A stretch of DNA of 64,000 nt from an uncultured Alloprevotella sp. Lineage in GTDB: Bacteria > Bacteroidota > Bacteroidia > Bacteroidales > Bacteroidaceae. Numbering within the stretch: position 1 is the stretch's first letter; every line of letters begins with the position of its first letter. The DNA lies in assembly GCA_944322095.1 (NCBI GenBank), contig CALUNU010000003.1, positions 1 to 64,000 of the forward strand, written 5' to 3'. Below the pieces are notes generated by a model. The model ran no database searches. It was not told the DNA's origin and worked only from the letters and a program-made list of their open reading frames with translations. Positions 19,137 through 32,553 of this stretch are shown here, piece by piece. The position numbers and the translations under genes were made by a program.

Positions 19137-21767
19137 TCAACGCCCGCTGAGGGCTATGAGGGAGCGTATTTTCTCGTTGAAGTCGGAGGCTTCGGCCAGC
19201 TCTTCGAGCGTGAGGTGCATGCGGTAGCGCCAATACTGTTGCGGGTTGTCGGGGTGGTTGATCTGTTCTTCTTTGAGGTTGGGGTTGCACAGGCGGTCGT
19301 CTGTTGCGAGCCAGTCTTGCAAGGCGATAAGACAAAGCATCGACGGGCTTTCCAAATGCATCCGCACCACCTCTTCGCACACCTCCGGCCCGGCTTCTTC
19401 GGGTGCGGGGCCGTCGTGGTGCAGCACGTCGTGCCAGAAAGCGGGTGCCTCGCCGCTTTCTTTCCACCAAAGCCGCAGAGGGGCCATGTCGTGTGTGGCG
19501 ATGGTTGCTACGGAGAGATAGGGGTTTTGCGACGTGTCGTCAAAGCGAACGCCGTAGTGCTTGGGCATTCGCTGTATTTCGAGCGAAAGGATTTGGAGCT
19601 CTTCAAGCGTTCCCTTCACCGAGGCCGGCACCATGCCCAGATCCTCGGCGCAAGGCAGCATGGCCGTGCAGCCTGTGACGGCCGGCAGTTTTTGCATGGC
19701 CTGTTCTTGCCAGAATGCGTTGTGGCGGTGATAGTAAAAGTCGTCGTAAAGACGGTTGAAAGCCTCCTTATCGCTGTTGCGCAGCCGTTTGAAAGCTTCC
19801 GTGTGATGTGCTGCGATGCAGGGGTGGTAGCAGCCCGGGGCGTCAGGGTCTTCTATAAAGAGCACCTCGCAGGCAAAGCCAAGCAGGGCGTTGCGGCGTT
19901 TCGTGTCGGCAACGTGGGCTTCGATTTGCCGTTGCGTGGCCAGTTCCGGCCGTAGCACATAGCGTTTTCCCTCCTGTTGGAAATAGTTGCTGAGGGAGCG
20001 TATGCCCAAGCGTTGTTGCAGCTGTTCGGTTTCGTCGGCAGGCCAGGAGGCGCGGCACAGCGGGCGCACGTCGGCCTTGAAGCCTGCTGCCTGTATCTCG
20101 GCGGCTGTGAGCGGAAGAGCCGGGCGGAAATGTCCGAGCGTGCCATAGATTTGGTCGGAGGGGATTTCCCAGATGCGGAAGAAGCCCAGCACGTGGTCGA
20201 TGCGGTAGGCGTCGAAATAGCGCGCCATGTGTCTGAGCCGGCGGCGCCACCATGTATAGCCGTCGGCAGCCATGGCCTCCCAATTGTATGTGGGGAAACC
20301 CCAGTTTTGTCCGTTTACGGCAAAGTAGTCGGGCGGAGCGCCGGCCTGTCCGTTGAAGTGGAACAGCGGGGCATCGGCCCAGGCAGGCACACTGCAACGT
20401 CCGATGCCGATAGGCAAGTCACCCTTCAGAATGATGCCCTTTTCGCGTGCCGTTTCGCGCACGCGTGTCAGCTGTCGGTGCAGCAGATATTGTACGAACG
20501 AGTAGAAACTCGTTTCTTTCCGCGCCTCGCCGTTATCGTGCAGCAGGCGTTCCAGCCGGCGTGCGTCGTAGCGGGCATATTCGCCCCACTGGTGAAAGTC
20601 GGCTGTGCCGTAAAGGTCGCGCAGGTAGCAGAACAGCACGTATGGTTTCAGCCAGCGTTTGTTGTCTTGTCGGAAAAGGTTGTATGCCGGGTCTTTTAAG
20701 ATGTCTCCTCCGCACTCGTTGAAAAGTTCGCGCAGGAATGTCATTTTCAGCTGGAATGCAGCTTCGTAGTCCAGCCTCTTGTGCGAGTTGAGCCGTTTCC
20801 CCTCAGCCTCGTGCAGCACGTAGGCCGCCGTTTCTTTCCATTCGCGCGGATCGATGTAGAGAGGGTGCAACGCGTAGACGGAGATGCCGCTGTACGGGTA
20901 CGAGTCGTGCCATGTTGCCGTGGCCGTCGTGTCGTTGACGGGTAGCAGTTGGATGGCTTTCATGCCCGTCGAGGCCGCCAGACGCACCAGTTGCAGCAGG
21001 TCGCCGAAGTCGCCCGTTCCGAAGCTGCCTTTGCTGCGCAGCGAAAAGACGGGGACAACCACGCCGGCGCCGCGCCAGGGCCGTATGGGCAGTTTGGGGT
21101 GGCAGTTGTAGCAGATGCAGGCTGCCCCTTCTTCCGTTTCGGCTGCCGGTTCTAAGATATGATTGGCACCGCTTTCCCACACAATTTTGTCTGGTTGGCA
21201 TTCGGAGCTCCATATAAACTTATATTCGCATCCTTTCCTGAAGTCGTTTGCGTCGAGCGGCAACATCCATTCGTAAACGCCGGTTCTGATGAGCTTCGGA
21301 GCTTTTTGAGGGTTCCAGGCTCCCAGCCGGTCGCTGCTGCCCGTCACGGCCCAGCGGTATCCGTCGGGGGGAGGAGCGGCTTGCAGCAACAGCGCGTGTG
21401 AGAATGTCGGAGCTTCGGTCTTTTCAGCTTTGAAGATGCAGTGGGTAAACGCCGAACGCAGCAGAACCGAGGGCAGCCCGTCGTCGAGCCAATGGTCATA
21501 AATATATAAGGTGTGCTTGCCGAAAAAGGAAAGCTTGCGCGGTGCGCCGTTTTCCGTCCGAAGGGTGTTTCCTTCCGCGTCGCAAACGGCATAGCCGTAG
21601 TCCATCCGTTCGTGGCGGTTGTCCATTTCCACCTGCCCCTTCCAGAGGTCTCCGTCGTCCGTGTGCAGGCGGAAGCGTTGCTCGGTTCCTTCGGGAGTAC
21701 GGCAGACGAGACAGAGGTTTTCGCCCCATTTTGTCCGGTAGTGCAGGCTAAAATTAAGTAGTGTCAT
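19137..21767 (-). CDS. malQ: 4-alpha-glucanotransferase with tandem starch-binding domains (GH77)
   Basis: Amylomaltase that transfers maltooligosaccharide segments in starch/glycogen use. 876 aa. Two CBM20-like domains occupy roughly 1-115 and 125-235 (the second has RWAVTGSSDRLGAWNPQKAP), followed by the GH77 barrel. Catalytic residues are visible: nucleophile Asp in DAYRIDHVLGFFRIWEIP, acid/base Glu in CAEDLGMVP and the stabilising HD in ATHDMAPLRLW. Length matches the long Bacteroidota form rather than the ~500-aa Thermus type. A minus-strand TATCTTTG at 21803-21810 is the likely -7 box. Confidence 0.95.
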   Translation of the reverse strand: MTLLNFSLHYRTKWGENLCLVCRTPEGTEQRFRLHTDDGDLWKGQVEMDNRHERMDYGYAVCDAEGNTLRTENGAPRKLSFFGKHTLYIYDHWLDDGLPSVLLRSAFTHCIFKAEKTEAPTFSHALLLQAAPPPDGYRWAVTGSSDRLGAWNPQKAPKLIRTGVYEWMLPLDANDFRKGCEYKFIWSSECQPDKIVWESGANHILEPAAETEEGAACICYNCHPKLPIRPWRGAGVVVPVFSLRSKGSFGTGDFGDLLQLVRLAASTGMKAIQLLPVNDTTATATWHDSYPYSGISVYALHPLYIDPREWKETAAYVLHEAEGKRLNSHKRLDYEAAFQLKMTFLRELFNECGGDILKDPAYNLFRQDNKRWLKPYVLFCYLRDLYGTADFHQWGEYARYDARRLERLLHDNGEARKETSFYSFVQYLLHRQLTRVRETAREKGIILKGDLPIGIGRCSVPAWADAPLFHFNGQAGAPPDYFAVNGQNWGFPTYNWEAMAADGYTWWRRRLRHMARYFDAYRIDHVLGFFRIWEIPSDQIYGTLGHFRPALPLTAAEIQAAGFKADVRPLCRASWPADETEQLQQRLGIRSLSNYFQQEGKRYVLRPELATQRQIEAHVADTKRRNALLGFACEVLFIEDPDAPGCYHPCIAAHHTEAFKRLRNSDKEAFNRLYDDFYYHRHNAFWQEQAMQKLPAVTGCTAMLPCAEDLGMVPASVKGTLEELQILSLEIQRMPKHYGVRFDDTSQNPYLSVATIATHDMAPLRLWWKESGEAPAFWHDVLHHDGPAPEEAGPEVCEEVVRMHLESPSMLCLIALQDWLATDDRLCNPNLKEEQINHPDNPQQYWRYRMHLTLEELAEASDFNEKIRSLIALSGR

Positions 21768-22301
21768 TCGATAACAGGTTTTTCATGGTACATACTAACT
21801 TTCAAAGATACGAAAAAAATGGTTCTCCCGCTTGTTTTCCCGGCTAAATATCTTTTTTACGACCGATAAGGAAAAAAAAGTCGTATTTGTTTGGAGCGGA
21901 TATGATAAACCCGTAATTTTGCTGACATAAAGGCTGTGCCGGTCGATCGGGGTACTCATCAATAATTACCTGAATGCCGAGACAAGCTTACCTGTTCAAT
22001 GGCGTGCCGACACGCTTGTGGAGTCGGATTACAGAGACGGGAAGCCCTCAAATCTTATCATACTCGGAGTTCCATCACATCATCGGCGCAGCCTTTTTTA
22101 TGTCTTATAATGAAAGCCGGCAGGCTTCGCGCGACGTCTCTCACGGGAGGCGTTTTTTCGTATCTTCCGTTTACGTTGTTTGGGGGCGTTGCAGGGGCCG
22201 GCCGTGGTTCGTGCAGCTATGTATAAGGAAAAGGGCAGGACGTCCGCTGTGGAATACGTCCTGCCCTTTGGCTGTATGTGCCGCTTTCGTGCCGGTGGCG
22301 A
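21768..22301. other. Spacer between malQ and guaA
   Basis: Holds the malQ -7 box (21803-21810, minus strand) and the guaA terminator. The middle part, about 21890-22220, has only short frames on either strand and no recognised protein, so I see nothing else in it. Confidence 0.6.
22230..22269 (-). terminator. guaA terminator
   Basis: Perfect 14-bp stem AAAGGGCAGGACGT / ACGTCCTGCCCTTT with a 12-nt loop, followed on the minus strand by TTCCTTAT. Confidence 0.88.
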
Positions 22302-23855
22302 TTATTCCCACTCGATGGTCGAAGGCGGTTTTGAGGAGATGTCGTAGCAAACGCGGTTTACGCCTTTCACGTGGTTGATGATGTCGTTGCTCACCTTGGC
22401 CATAAATTCGTATGGCAGGTGGGCCCAGTCGGCTGTCATGGCGTCGGTGCTCGTTACGGCGCGCAAGGCCACGGCCCGTTCATAGGTGCGTTCGTCGCCC
22501 ATGACGCCGACGCTCTTCACCGGCAGCAGGATGACGCCGGCCTGCCACACCTGGTCGTATAGCGACGTTTCGCGTCCGTCTGCGCCGGTTGTTTTCCATT
22601 CGCGGAGGCCGCGGATGAAGATGTCGTCGGCATCTTGCAGGATGCGCACCTTTTCGGGCGTGATGTCGCCCAGAATGCGTACGGCCAGTCCGGGGCCGGG
22701 GAACGGATGCCGGCTGATGAGGTGTTCGGGCATGCCCAGTTGGCGGCCTACGCGGCGCACCTCGTCCTTGAACAGCCATTTCAGGGGCTCGCACAGGCGG
22801 AGGTTCATCTTCTCAGGCAGCCCCCCGACGTTGTGATGGCTCTTGATAACCTTGCCAGTTATATTGAGGCTTTCGATGCGGTCGGGGTAAATGGTGCCTT
22901 GCGCCAGCCATTTGGCGTCGGTTATCTTCCGGGCCTCGGCATCGAAGACGTCGATAAAGCCTTTCCCGATAATTTTGCGTTTCTTCTCCGGTTCGGTCAC
23001 GCCGGCCAGTTCGCTGAAAAACTTTTCGTGGGCGTCCACGCCGATGACGTTCAGGCCCAGGCCTTCGTAGTCGCGCAGCACGTCGCGGAATTCGTTTTTG
23101 CGCAGCATGCCGTGGTCAACGAAGATGCACGTCAGGTTTTTGCCGATGGCTTTGTTCAGCAGCACGGCAGCTACCGACGAGTCGACGCCGCCGCTCAGGC
23201 CCAGTATGACGCGGTCGTTGCCCAGCTGCTCTTTCAGCTCGGCCACCGTTGTTTCCACGAACGAGGCCGGGCTCCAGCTCCGGGTGGAGCCGCAGATGTC
23301 GACGACGAAGTTTTTCAGCAACAAGGCGCCTTGCAGCGAGTGGAACACTTCGGGGTGGAACTGCACGCCCCAGAGCGGTTCGTTGTCGGCCTGGTAGGCA
23401 GCATATTTCACCTTGTCGGTCGAGGCTATCACGTGGAAGTGCTCGGGGATGGCCGTGATGGTGTCGCCATGGCTCATCCACACTTGCGAATTATCGTCGA
23501 AACCCTTGAACAGCGGGTTCTCGGCGTCGAAGCTTCTCAGGTTGGCACGGCCATATTCGCGGCTGCCGGCGGGTTCCACCTTGCCGCCGTAAGTCTGTGC
23601 CATATACTGTGCGCCATAGCAGATGCCCAATATGGGATAGCGGCCGCGAATGTCCGTTAGGTCCACCTTAAAGGCTTCCGGGTCGTAGACGCTGTACGGC
23701 GAACCGCTCAAAATGACGCCTATCACCGAGGGATCGTCTTTTGGAAACTTGTTATAAGGCAGGATTTCGCAGAACGTATCCAGCTCTCGCACGCGGCGGC
23801 CAATGAGCTGAGTGGTCTGGGAACCGAAATCGAGGATGATGATTTTTTGTTGCAT
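22302..23855 (-). CDS. guaA: GMP synthase (glutamine-hydrolysing)
   Basis: Converts XMP, ATP and glutamine to GMP. 517 aa from the ATG at 23855 ([20 protein letters not shown]); the open frame extends far upstream across the promoter and is ignored there. The class I glutaminase domain has the nucleophile cysteine in [12 protein letters not shown] and the His-Glu pair in [11 protein letters not shown]. The ATP-pyrophosphatase domain has the P-loop [16 protein letters not shown]. The C-terminal dimerisation domain ends KPPSTIEWE, the normal GuaA terminus. Confidence 0.97.
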   Translation of the reverse strand: MQQKIIILDFGSQTTQLIGRRVRELDTFCEILPYNKFPKDDPSVIGVILSGSPYSVYDPEAFKVDLTDIRGRYPILGICYGAQYMAQTYGGKVEPAGSREYGRANLRSFDAENPLFKGFDDNSQVWMSHGDTITAIPEHFHVIASTDKVKYAAYQADNEPLWGVQFHPEVFHSLQGALLLKNFVVDICGSTRSWSPASFVETTVAELKEQLGNDRVILGLSGGVDSSVAAVLLNKAIGKNLTCIFVDHGMLRKNEFRDVLRDYEGLGLNVIGVDAHEKFFSELAGVTEPEKKRKIIGKGFIDVFDAEARKITDAKWLAQGTIYPDRIESLNITGKVIKSHHNVGGLPEKMNLRLCEPLKWLFKDEVRRVGRQLGMPEHLISRHPFPGPGLAVRILGDITPEKVRILQDADDIFIRGLREWKTTGADGRETSLYDQVWQAGVILLPVKSVGVMGDERTYERAVALRAVTSTDAMTADWAHLPYEFMAKVSNDIINHVKGVNRVCYDISSKPPSTIEWE

Positions 23856-25439
<1,584 letters not shown>

Positions 25440-25463
25440 TCCGTTTTATCTTCATAAAAGCTG

Positions 25464-25491
25464 GCAGCCGGCGGTTTATACCGCCGGCTGC
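25464..25491 (+). terminator. gapA terminator
   Basis: Perfect 11-bp stem GCAGCCGGCGG / CCGCCGGCTGC with a 6-nt loop, followed by TTTGTATT. Confidence 0.9.
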
Positions 25492-25655
25492 TTTGTATTA
25501 TACCGGCTGCGGGCCGCTGCAAGTGGTTCCCGGGCGCAGGCCCGCACCGTGGGCCTGGGGATGCGCGCCTGATAGCTGTGGTGAGCATTTTGTTACAATT
25601 TGGTGGGTAAAATTGAGCAGAGTGGAAGTTTTACGGTCTTTTTACGAGTGAAATG

Positions 25656-25686
25656 TTTGTTTGGGGTGCATTTTTCTTTAACTTTG
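25656..25686 (+). promoter_or_regulatory. Promoter of the acn-icd-gltA cluster
   Basis: TTTG at 25656-25659, 19-nt spacer, TAACTTTG at 25679-25686. The leader to the aconitase start is about 135 nt. The rest of the 25492-25829 spacer shows no gene. Confidence 0.82.
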
Positions 25687-25829
25687 TTGCCGGTCGGTCC
25701 GCCTGCCGCTTGCCGGCTCTGTGCGCCCGCTTCCGTTTGTAGCTTCTGGCGGAACGTGGTGAGGGTAAGAGCGGCATCAGGCAGGGGGACTGACGCACAA
25801 TAATTAGAACGATCAAAAACGAACAGCCC

Positions 25830-28109
25830 ATGGTCTTCGATTTTCCGATGTTGAAAAAGTTTTACGCCGGCTACGCTTCGAAAGTGGCTGAGGCCCGCAA
25901 CGTGTTGCAGCGGCCGCTGACGCTGGCCGAAAAGGTGCTCTACGCTCACCTGTCTCCCGCCTCCGCGGTGCAAACCTATGTGCGCGGTACCGATTATGCC
26001 ATGTTCCGCCCCGACCGCGTGGCCATGCAGGACGCAACAGCCCAGATGGCTTTGTTGCAGTTTATGAACGCCGGCCGGGAAGAAACAGCCGTTCCCACAA
26101 CGGTCCACTGCGACCATTTGGTCTGTGCCTCCGACGGCGAAGAAGCCGACCTGATGTCAGCGCAGCGAGAGAATGCCGAAGTCTACGACTTCCTGCGGAG
26201 CGTTTCTGCCCGCTATGGCATCGGTTTCTGGCGGGCCGGTTCGGGCATCATCCACCAGGTGGTGCTTGAAAACTACGCATATCCCGGCGGCATGATGGTG
26301 GGCACCGATTCGCACACGCCCAATGCCGGCGGACTGGGCATGGTGGCCGTGGGTGTCGGAGGAGCCGATGCTGTGGACGTCATGGCGGGGATGGACTGGG
26401 AACTGAAATTTCCCAAGCTCATAGGTGTGCGCCTTACGGGGAGCTTGCAGGGATGGGCCTCGCCAAAGGATGTCATCCTGAAACTGGCGGGCCTGCTCAC
26501 GGTCAAGGGAGCCACCAATGCCGTCATCGAATACTTCGGCGACGGCACGGCTTCGCTTTCCAGCACGGGGAAAGCCACCATTTGCAATATGGGCGCCGAG
26601 GTTGGAGCCACCTGTTCGCTCTTCCCGTACGACGGGGAAATGGCGCGATACTTGCAGGCCACGGGGCGCGCTGCCGTGCAGGAGCTGGCCGACGGCGTGG
26701 CTGCCGAGCTGCGGTCGGACGAAGAGGTGCTGGCACACCCGGAGAATTTTTATGACCGACTGATAGAGATAGACCTGAGCACGTTGGAACCTTACGTGAA
26801 CGGGCCTTTTACGCCCGATGCAGCCACACCCGTTGGCGACATGGCGGAAAAAGTGAAGAATATGGGCTATCCCGAACGTGTGGAGGTGGCATTGGTCGGT
26901 TCGTGTACCAATTCGTCGTACGAAGACCTGACGCGGGCGGCCGATGTGGCGCGCCAGGCGCTCCAAGCGGGACTTCGCCCGCGCGCACAGCTGGTGGTGA
27001 ATCCCGGTTCGGCACAAATTCGCGCCACGGCCGAACGCGACGGCCTGTTGGAGACGCTCCGCGCTGCCGGTGCCACGCTGATGGCCAATGCGTGCGGACC
27101 CTGCATCGGCCAGTGGCGGCGGAAAACGGACGACCCGCAACGGCGCAACTCCATCGTTACGACGTTCAACCGCAACTTTGCCAAGCGGGCCGACGGCAAC
27201 CCCAACACGCATGCTTTCATCGTGTCGCCCGAAATGGCAGTGGCGCTTGCCTTTGCCGGCGACCTGGCTTTCGATCCCCGCTCGGCAGATCTCGCGGCTC
27301 CCAATGGCGGAAAGTTCCGTTTTATCCCCCCAACGGGGCATCGCCTGCCGCCCGCCGGCTTCGCTCCCTGCTCTGCCGGCTACGAAGCGCCACAGCCCGG
27401 TGCCCCCATGCCCGTTGTCCGTCCCGACAGCGAACGCTTGCAGCTCTTGAAGCCGTTCCCGACATGGGACGGGGCCGATTTTACGGGTATGCACCTGCTC
27501 ATCAAGACGCAGGGGAAATGTACGACCGACCACATCTCGATGGCGGGCCCGTGGTTGCGCTATCGCGGCCATTTGGAGCACATATCCGAAAATTTGCTGA
27601 TGGGAGCCGTCAATGCTTTCAACGGAAAAACAAACAGCGTGCGCAATGCGCTCAACGGACAGTATGAAGCCGTTTCTGCCGTGGCGCGTGCCTATAAGGA
27701 GCAGGGTGCCGGCAGCATCGTCGTGGCCGAGGACAATTATGGCGAAGGCAGCAGCCGCGAGCATGCCGCGATGGAGCCGCGCTTTCTGGGGGTAAAGGCC
27801 ATCGTGGCCAAGAGCTTTGCCCGTATCCACGAAACGAACCTGAAAAAGCAGGGCGTGCTGGCGCTGACGTTTGCCGATGCGGCCGATTACGACCGGGTGC
27901 GCGAGGACGACGTCGTCGACGTTTGTGGCTTGCAGACGTTGGCGCCCGGTAGCGCCTTGACGCTCGTGTTGCACCACGCAGACGGCTCCGACGAGCAGCT
28001 GAAAGCCGTGCATAGCTACAACGAACAGCAGATTGAGTGGTTCAGGGCCGGTTCGGCTTTGGGAGCTATGGCCCGTCGGGCTGCCACCACGAAAACTGGC
28101 AAGAACTGA
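25830..28109 (+). CDS. acnA: Aconitate hydratase (mitochondrial-type)
   Basis: [4Fe-4S] enzyme interconverting citrate and isocitrate. 759 aa, similar to eukaryotic mitochondrial aconitase in length and motif order. Cluster ligands are in [15 protein letters not shown] and [11 protein letters not shown]; the substrate region [19 protein letters not shown] and the swivel-domain motif [20 protein letters not shown] are complete. The ATG at 25830 is used; an ATG at 25848 is an alternative. First gene of a three-gene cluster that makes 2-oxoglutarate from oxaloacetate and acetyl-CoA, a glutamate-supply route in anaerobes. Confidence 0.96.
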   Translation: MVFDFPMLKKFYAGYASKVAEARNVLQRPLTLAEKVLYAHLSPASAVQTYVRGTDYAMFRPDRVAMQDATAQMALLQFMNAGREETAVPTTVHCDHLVCASDGEEADLMSAQRENAEVYDFLRSVSARYGIGFWRAGSGIIHQVVLENYAYPGGMMVGTDSHTPNAGGLGMVAVGVGGADAVDVMAGMDWELKFPKLIGVRLTGSLQGWASPKDVILKLAGLLTVKGATNAVIEYFGDGTASLSSTGKATICNMGAEVGATCSLFPYDGEMARYLQATGRAAVQELADGVAAELRSDEEVLAHPENFYDRLIEIDLSTLEPYVNGPFTPDAATPVGDMAEKVKNMGYPERVEVALVGSCTNSSYEDLTRAADVARQALQAGLRPRAQLVVNPGSAQIRATAERDGLLETLRAAGATLMANACGPCIGQWRRKTDDPQRRNSIVTTFNRNFAKRADGNPNTHAFIVSPEMAVALAFAGDLAFDPRSADLAAPNGGKFRFIPPTGHRLPPAGFAPCSAGYEAPQPGAPMPVVRPDSERLQLLKPFPTWDGADFTGMHLLIKTQGKCTTDHISMAGPWLRYRGHLEHISENLLMGAVNAFNGKTNSVRNALNGQYEAVSAVARAYKEQGAGSIVVAEDNYGEGSSREHAAMEPRFLGVKAIVAKSFARIHETNLKKQGVLALTFADAADYDRVREDDVVDVCGLQTLAPGSALTLVLHHADGSDEQLKAVHSYNEQQIEWFRAGSALGAMARRAATTKTGKN

Positions 28110-28140
28110 CATGACAACAACCAACCGGAAAGAAACGATT

Positions 28141-29334
<1,194 letters not shown>

Positions 29335-29355
29335 CCCTTAACGACGTTAATCACG

Positions 29356-30702
29356 ATGACAACCAAGCAAGAATATATTATCTACAAGCTCTCCGACGAA
29401 ATGAAGAGCTGTATAAAAATAGACGCAGAGCTCTTCCGCTCGCTGCACGTGAAGCGCGGCTTGCGCAACGAGGACGGCAGCGGCGTACTGGTGGGCTTGA
29501 CAAACATAGGCAACGTCGTAGGCTACGAACGTACGGCCGACGGTTTGCAACCCATTGACGGACAGCTTTATTATCGCGGTTACGAAATCTGCGACCTCGT
29601 GCGGCCCATCTTGCGCGAGCACCGTTTCGGTTTTGAAGAAATCGCCTATCTGTTGCTCTCGGGCAAACTGCCCGACCGTGAGGAGCTGGCAGCTTTTTCC
29701 GCATTGTTGGTGAGCAATATGCCGCTTGAACCTAAAACCACGCTGAATATTATTGAGCTGGAAGGCTCCAATATTATGAACATATTGGCAAGAAGCGTCT
29801 TGGAGCTCTATACGTTCGATTCTACGCCCGATGATACGTCGCGCGACAACTTGATGCGCCAGAGCGTGGAGCTTGTATCGAAGTTTCCCACGATTATAGC
29901 TTACGCTTACAACATGCTTCGCCACAAGCGCTTCGACCGTTCGCTGCATATCCGCCATCCGCAGGAGCGGCTCACGCTGGCTGAGAACTTTCTCTACATG
30001 TTGAAAGGCGACTATACCGAGCTGGAAGCGCGCACGCTCGACTTGCTGCTGATCTTGCAAGCCGAGCACGGCGGCGGCAACAACTCGACGTTTACCGTGC
30101 GCGTCACCTCGTCGACCGGTACCGATACCTATTCGTCCATAGCAGCCGGCATCGGCTCGTTGAAAGGCCCGCTGCACGGCGGGGCCAACCTGAAAGTGTG
30201 CGACATGATGAGCCACCTGAAGCAAGCCATCAGCAACTGGGAGGACGAGCGCGAGATTTCGCAATATCTTACGCGATTGCTCCGGCGCGAAGTCTACGAC
30301 AAGAGCGGCCTTATCTATGGCATCGGCCATGCCGTCTACACGCTGTCGGACCCCCGCGCGGTGCTGCTGAAAGAAATCGCCGGCGACCTGGCGCGCGAGA
30401 AGGGACGCGAGCGGGAGTTCGCCTTCATGGAGCGCTTGGAGCGCCTGGCTATTGAGACAGTCTACCGCGAAAAGGGGCAGGGGAAGAAGCTGTGTGCCAA
30501 CGTCGATTTCTATTCGGGCTTCGTCTACGACCTCATCGGCCTACCCGTTGAAATCTATACGCCCCTCTTTGCCATGGCGCGCATTGTGGGCTGGTGTGCG
30601 CACCGCAACGAGGAGCTCAACTTCGAAGGCAAGCGCATCATCCGCCCCGCCTATCGCTGCGTGGCAGACGTCAACACATACGTGCCCATCGAGCAGCGCT
30701 GA
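29356..30702 (+). CDS. gltA: Citrate synthase
   Basis: Condenses oxaloacetate and acetyl-CoA. 448 aa; the N-terminal extension is typical of Bacteroidota enzymes. The catalytic residues are in GPLHGGANLKVCDMM (His), IYGIGHAVYTLSDPRAVLL (His) and NVDFYSGFVYDLIGLP (Asp). Last gene of the acn-icd-gltA set; a clear terminator follows. Confidence 0.96.
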   Translation: MTTKQEYIIYKLSDEMKSCIKIDAELFRSLHVKRGLRNEDGSGVLVGLTNIGNVVGYERTADGLQPIDGQLYYRGYEICDLVRPILREHRFGFEEIAYLLLSGKLPDREELAAFSALLVSNMPLEPKTTLNIIELEGSNIMNILARSVLELYTFDSTPDDTSRDNLMRQSVELVSKFPTIIAYAYNMLRHKRFDRSLHIRHPQERLTLAENFLYMLKGDYTELEARTLDLLLILQAEHGGGNNSTFTVRVTSSTGTDTYSSIAAGIGSLKGPLHGGANLKVCDMMSHLKQAISNWEDEREISQYLTRLLRREVYDKSGLIYGIGHAVYTLSDPRAVLLKEIAGDLAREKGREREFAFMERLERLAIETVYREKGQGKKLCANVDFYSGFVYDLIGLPVEIYTPLFAMARIVGWCAHRNEELNFEGKRIIRPAYRCVADVNTYVPIEQR

Positions 30703-30732
30703 CGGCAGCGCCGCAGGCATGGCGTATAACGT

Positions 30733-30773
30733 TTCAGGCAAACGTGGAGAGCTCCCGTTTGTCTGAATTTTTT
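30733..30773 (+). terminator. gltA terminator
   Basis: 12-bp stem TTCAGGCAAACG / CGTTTGTCTGAA with one G-T pair and an 11-nt loop, followed by TTTTTT. Confidence 0.9.
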
Positions 30774-30891
30774 GGCCCTTTTCCGTTATCTCATCCTCTG
30801 TTGATGGAAAATGCAGGCTTCGCGCAGCGACGCGCAAGGCTGTTTGCCGGAAAATACCTAAGTTTGTATGTAAAATCAAGGTATCAATTGC

Positions 30892-31245
30892 ATGTATTAC
30901 GTTTCAAAACGCATGGAGGTGGCCTTTGCCCACCGTCTTGCGCTCAGCTATGAAAGCCCGTGCAGCTCGTTGCACGGGCATAACGCCATCGTTACGGTAT
31001 ATTGTTGTTCGGAAACGCTCGACGAGGCCGGCATGGTTGTCGACTTCAAGCACATAAAACAGCTGGTGGCGGGCGAACTCGATCATGCCTACATCAACGA
31101 GCGTCTGGACTTCAACCCGACGGCGGAAAACCTGGCGCGATGGATTTGCGAGCGCGTTCCGCGGTGTTATAAAGTGGTGTTTCAGGAGTCGGAAGGCAAC
31201 GTGGCCGTTTACGTTCGCGGGGGATATGAAAATGCAGCCTTGTGA
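30892..31245 (+). CDS. queD: 6-carboxytetrahydropterin synthase
   Basis: Second step of the queuosine/7-deazaguanine pathway, converting dihydroneopterin triphosphate to 6-carboxytetrahydropterin. 117 aa. Zinc ligands are in VAFAHRLAL and LHGHNA; the catalytic region GMVVDFKHIKQLV and the late glutamate in VFQESEGNVAVYV match. TAAGTTTG at 30859-30866 fits a -7 box. I see no preQ1 riboswitch. The stop overlaps the queE start (TGATG). Confidence 0.93.
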   Translation: MYYVSKRMEVAFAHRLALSYESPCSSLHGHNAIVTVYCCSETLDEAGMVVDFKHIKQLVAGELDHAYINERLDFNPTAENLARWICERVPRCYKVVFQESEGNVAVYVRGGYENAAL

Positions 31246-31826
31246 TGCGGTTTAAAATCAACGAAATTTTCTATTCCCTGCAAGGCGAGGGATTTTACGT
31301 GGGGACGCCGGCTGTTTTCGTGCGTTTTTCGGGCTGCAACCTGAGGTGTCCGTTTTGCGATACGGCCCACGAAGAGGGCGAATGGCTTACGGAGGACGAC
31401 GTGGTGGCAGCCGTCGTGGCTTATCCTGCCCGCCATGTTGTATTGACCGGCGGCGAACCGTCGCTCTTTGCCACGGAAGCATTGGTGCGGCGCCTGCACG
31501 ACGCGGGGCGCTACGTGGCGATGGAAACAAACGGAACGCATCTGCCACCGGCCGGAGTGGACTGGCTGACGTGCTCGCCCAAAACGGACGTATGCCCCGG
31601 GGTGCCGTTGGTTTTGCCGGCGTGCAACGAATTGAAGGTGGTGTATAGCCGGCAGGATATGGCCCCTTATGCCGCCATGCGCGCCGATCATCGCTTTCTG
31701 CAACCTTGCGACACGGGAGATGAGGCTGAAAACCGTGCACTGCTGGCCGAGGCAACAGATTATTGCCTGGACCACCCCGAATGGCGGCTCTCGTTGCAGG
31801 TGCATAAGCTCATAGGCATACGATGA
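31245..31826 (+). CDS. queE: 7-carboxy-7-deazaguanine synthase (radical SAM)
   Basis: Radical SAM enzyme that contracts 6-carboxytetrahydropterin to 7-carboxy-7-deazaguanine. 193 aa. The start MRFKINEIFYSLQGEG and the motif SGCNLRCPFCDT carry the CxxxCxxC-type cluster cysteines (here C-N-L-R-C-P-F-C). VVLTGGEPSLF is the SAM-binding GGE motif. It overlaps both queD and the following gene, so the three are translationally coupled. Confidence 0.95.
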   Translation: MRFKINEIFYSLQGEGFYVGTPAVFVRFSGCNLRCPFCDTAHEEGEWLTEDDVVAAVVAYPARHVVLTGGEPSLFATEALVRRLHDAGRYVAMETNGTHLPPAGVDWLTCSPKTDVCPGVPLVLPACNELKVVYSRQDMAPYAAMRADHRFLQPCDTGDEAENRALLAEATDYCLDHPEWRLSLQVHKLIGIR

Positions 31827-32437
31827 GAACCGTTGTGGTTTGCGAAGTGGAGGATGTGCTTTTTGCCGGCCGTTTCTGGATGCCTTTCATCCGCCGGCAG
31901 GTCGAAGCGCGACGTTTGCGCGGCTGGTTGTGGCGCCACAAGTGGAGCTGGCTGGCCTCGTTTCGCTCGCCCACGGCACGCGTGCTTTTTTGCCGCAGGC
32001 TTTGGGACGACACGGTGGCGGGGCTGCCCTATGGTTATCTGACGCGTTCGCTCCTCTATTATACGGGCCATTCGCTCCGCTGGTGCGAACCGACGCTTTA
32101 TCGCAGTTTGGAAGCGCGCATAAAGGCGGGCGACACGGTCTATATCGTATCGACGTCTGTCAGCGAGTGGGCCGACCGCTTGTTTTCCACCTTTCGGCCG
32201 AAAGTGCTGGCCGATGCGATGGAGCATGAGCAGGGGCAGTCGCTGCCGTCCTTTTCGGATCCGCTTTGTATGGGCGAGGAGGCGCTTCGTCGCTTTCGCG
32301 AAGCCGAGCCGGAGCGGGCGGACTATCGCCTGGTGGTGTATGCCACTGCGCGCAACCGCCCTTTGCTCGACGAGGCCGACGAGGCGCATCGCTACAAGCG
32401 ACGGCTGTGGTGCCGAAGGCGCGAATATCCCTGGTAA
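31823..32437 (+). CDS. HAD-like protein lacking catalytic residues
   Basis: 204 aa resembling HAD-superfamily subfamily IB phosphatases (SerB-like) in overall order, but with the catalytic motifs degraded. Motif I, normally DxDxT, reads C7-E-V-E-D-V-L (both aspartates become Glu). Motif II VYIVSTSVSEW keeps the Ser/Thr. Motif IV, normally GDSxxD, reads YATARNRPLLDEADEAH. It is therefore unlikely to be a normal phosphatase; a regulatory or binding role is possible. It overlaps queE by ATGA, so it is coexpressed with the queuosine genes. The family call is an inference from motif order. Confidence 0.72.
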   Translation: MRTVVVCEVEDVLFAGRFWMPFIRRQVEARRLRGWLWRHKWSWLASFRSPTARVLFCRRLWDDTVAGLPYGYLTRSLLYYTGHSLRWCEPTLYRSLEARIKAGDTVYIVSTSVSEWADRLFSTFRPKVLADAMEHEQGQSLPSFSDPLCMGEEALRRFREAEPERADYRLVVYATARNRPLLDEADEAHRYKRRLWCRRREYPW

Positions 32438-32503
32438 ACGGGAGGGGAAAAGGCGCGTGCCCCTGCTTTTTTCAGCCATTCGTTAAAAAAAAGCGCCAAA
32501 CGC

Positions 32504-32534
32504 TTTGCCGGAAAAAATATAAGCCCTATCTTTG
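32504..32534 (+). promoter_or_regulatory. Promoter of tRNA-Thr
   Basis: TTTG at 32504-32507, exactly 19 nt, then TATCTTTG at 32527-32534, ending 19 nt before the tRNA. Confidence 0.88.
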
Positions 32535-32553
32535 CATCGCAATTCAGGGGAAT

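Noticed and set aside
30774..30891. preQ1 riboswitch upstream of queD
   Set aside because: No aptamer-like sequence or pseudoknot was found between the gltA terminator and the queD start.
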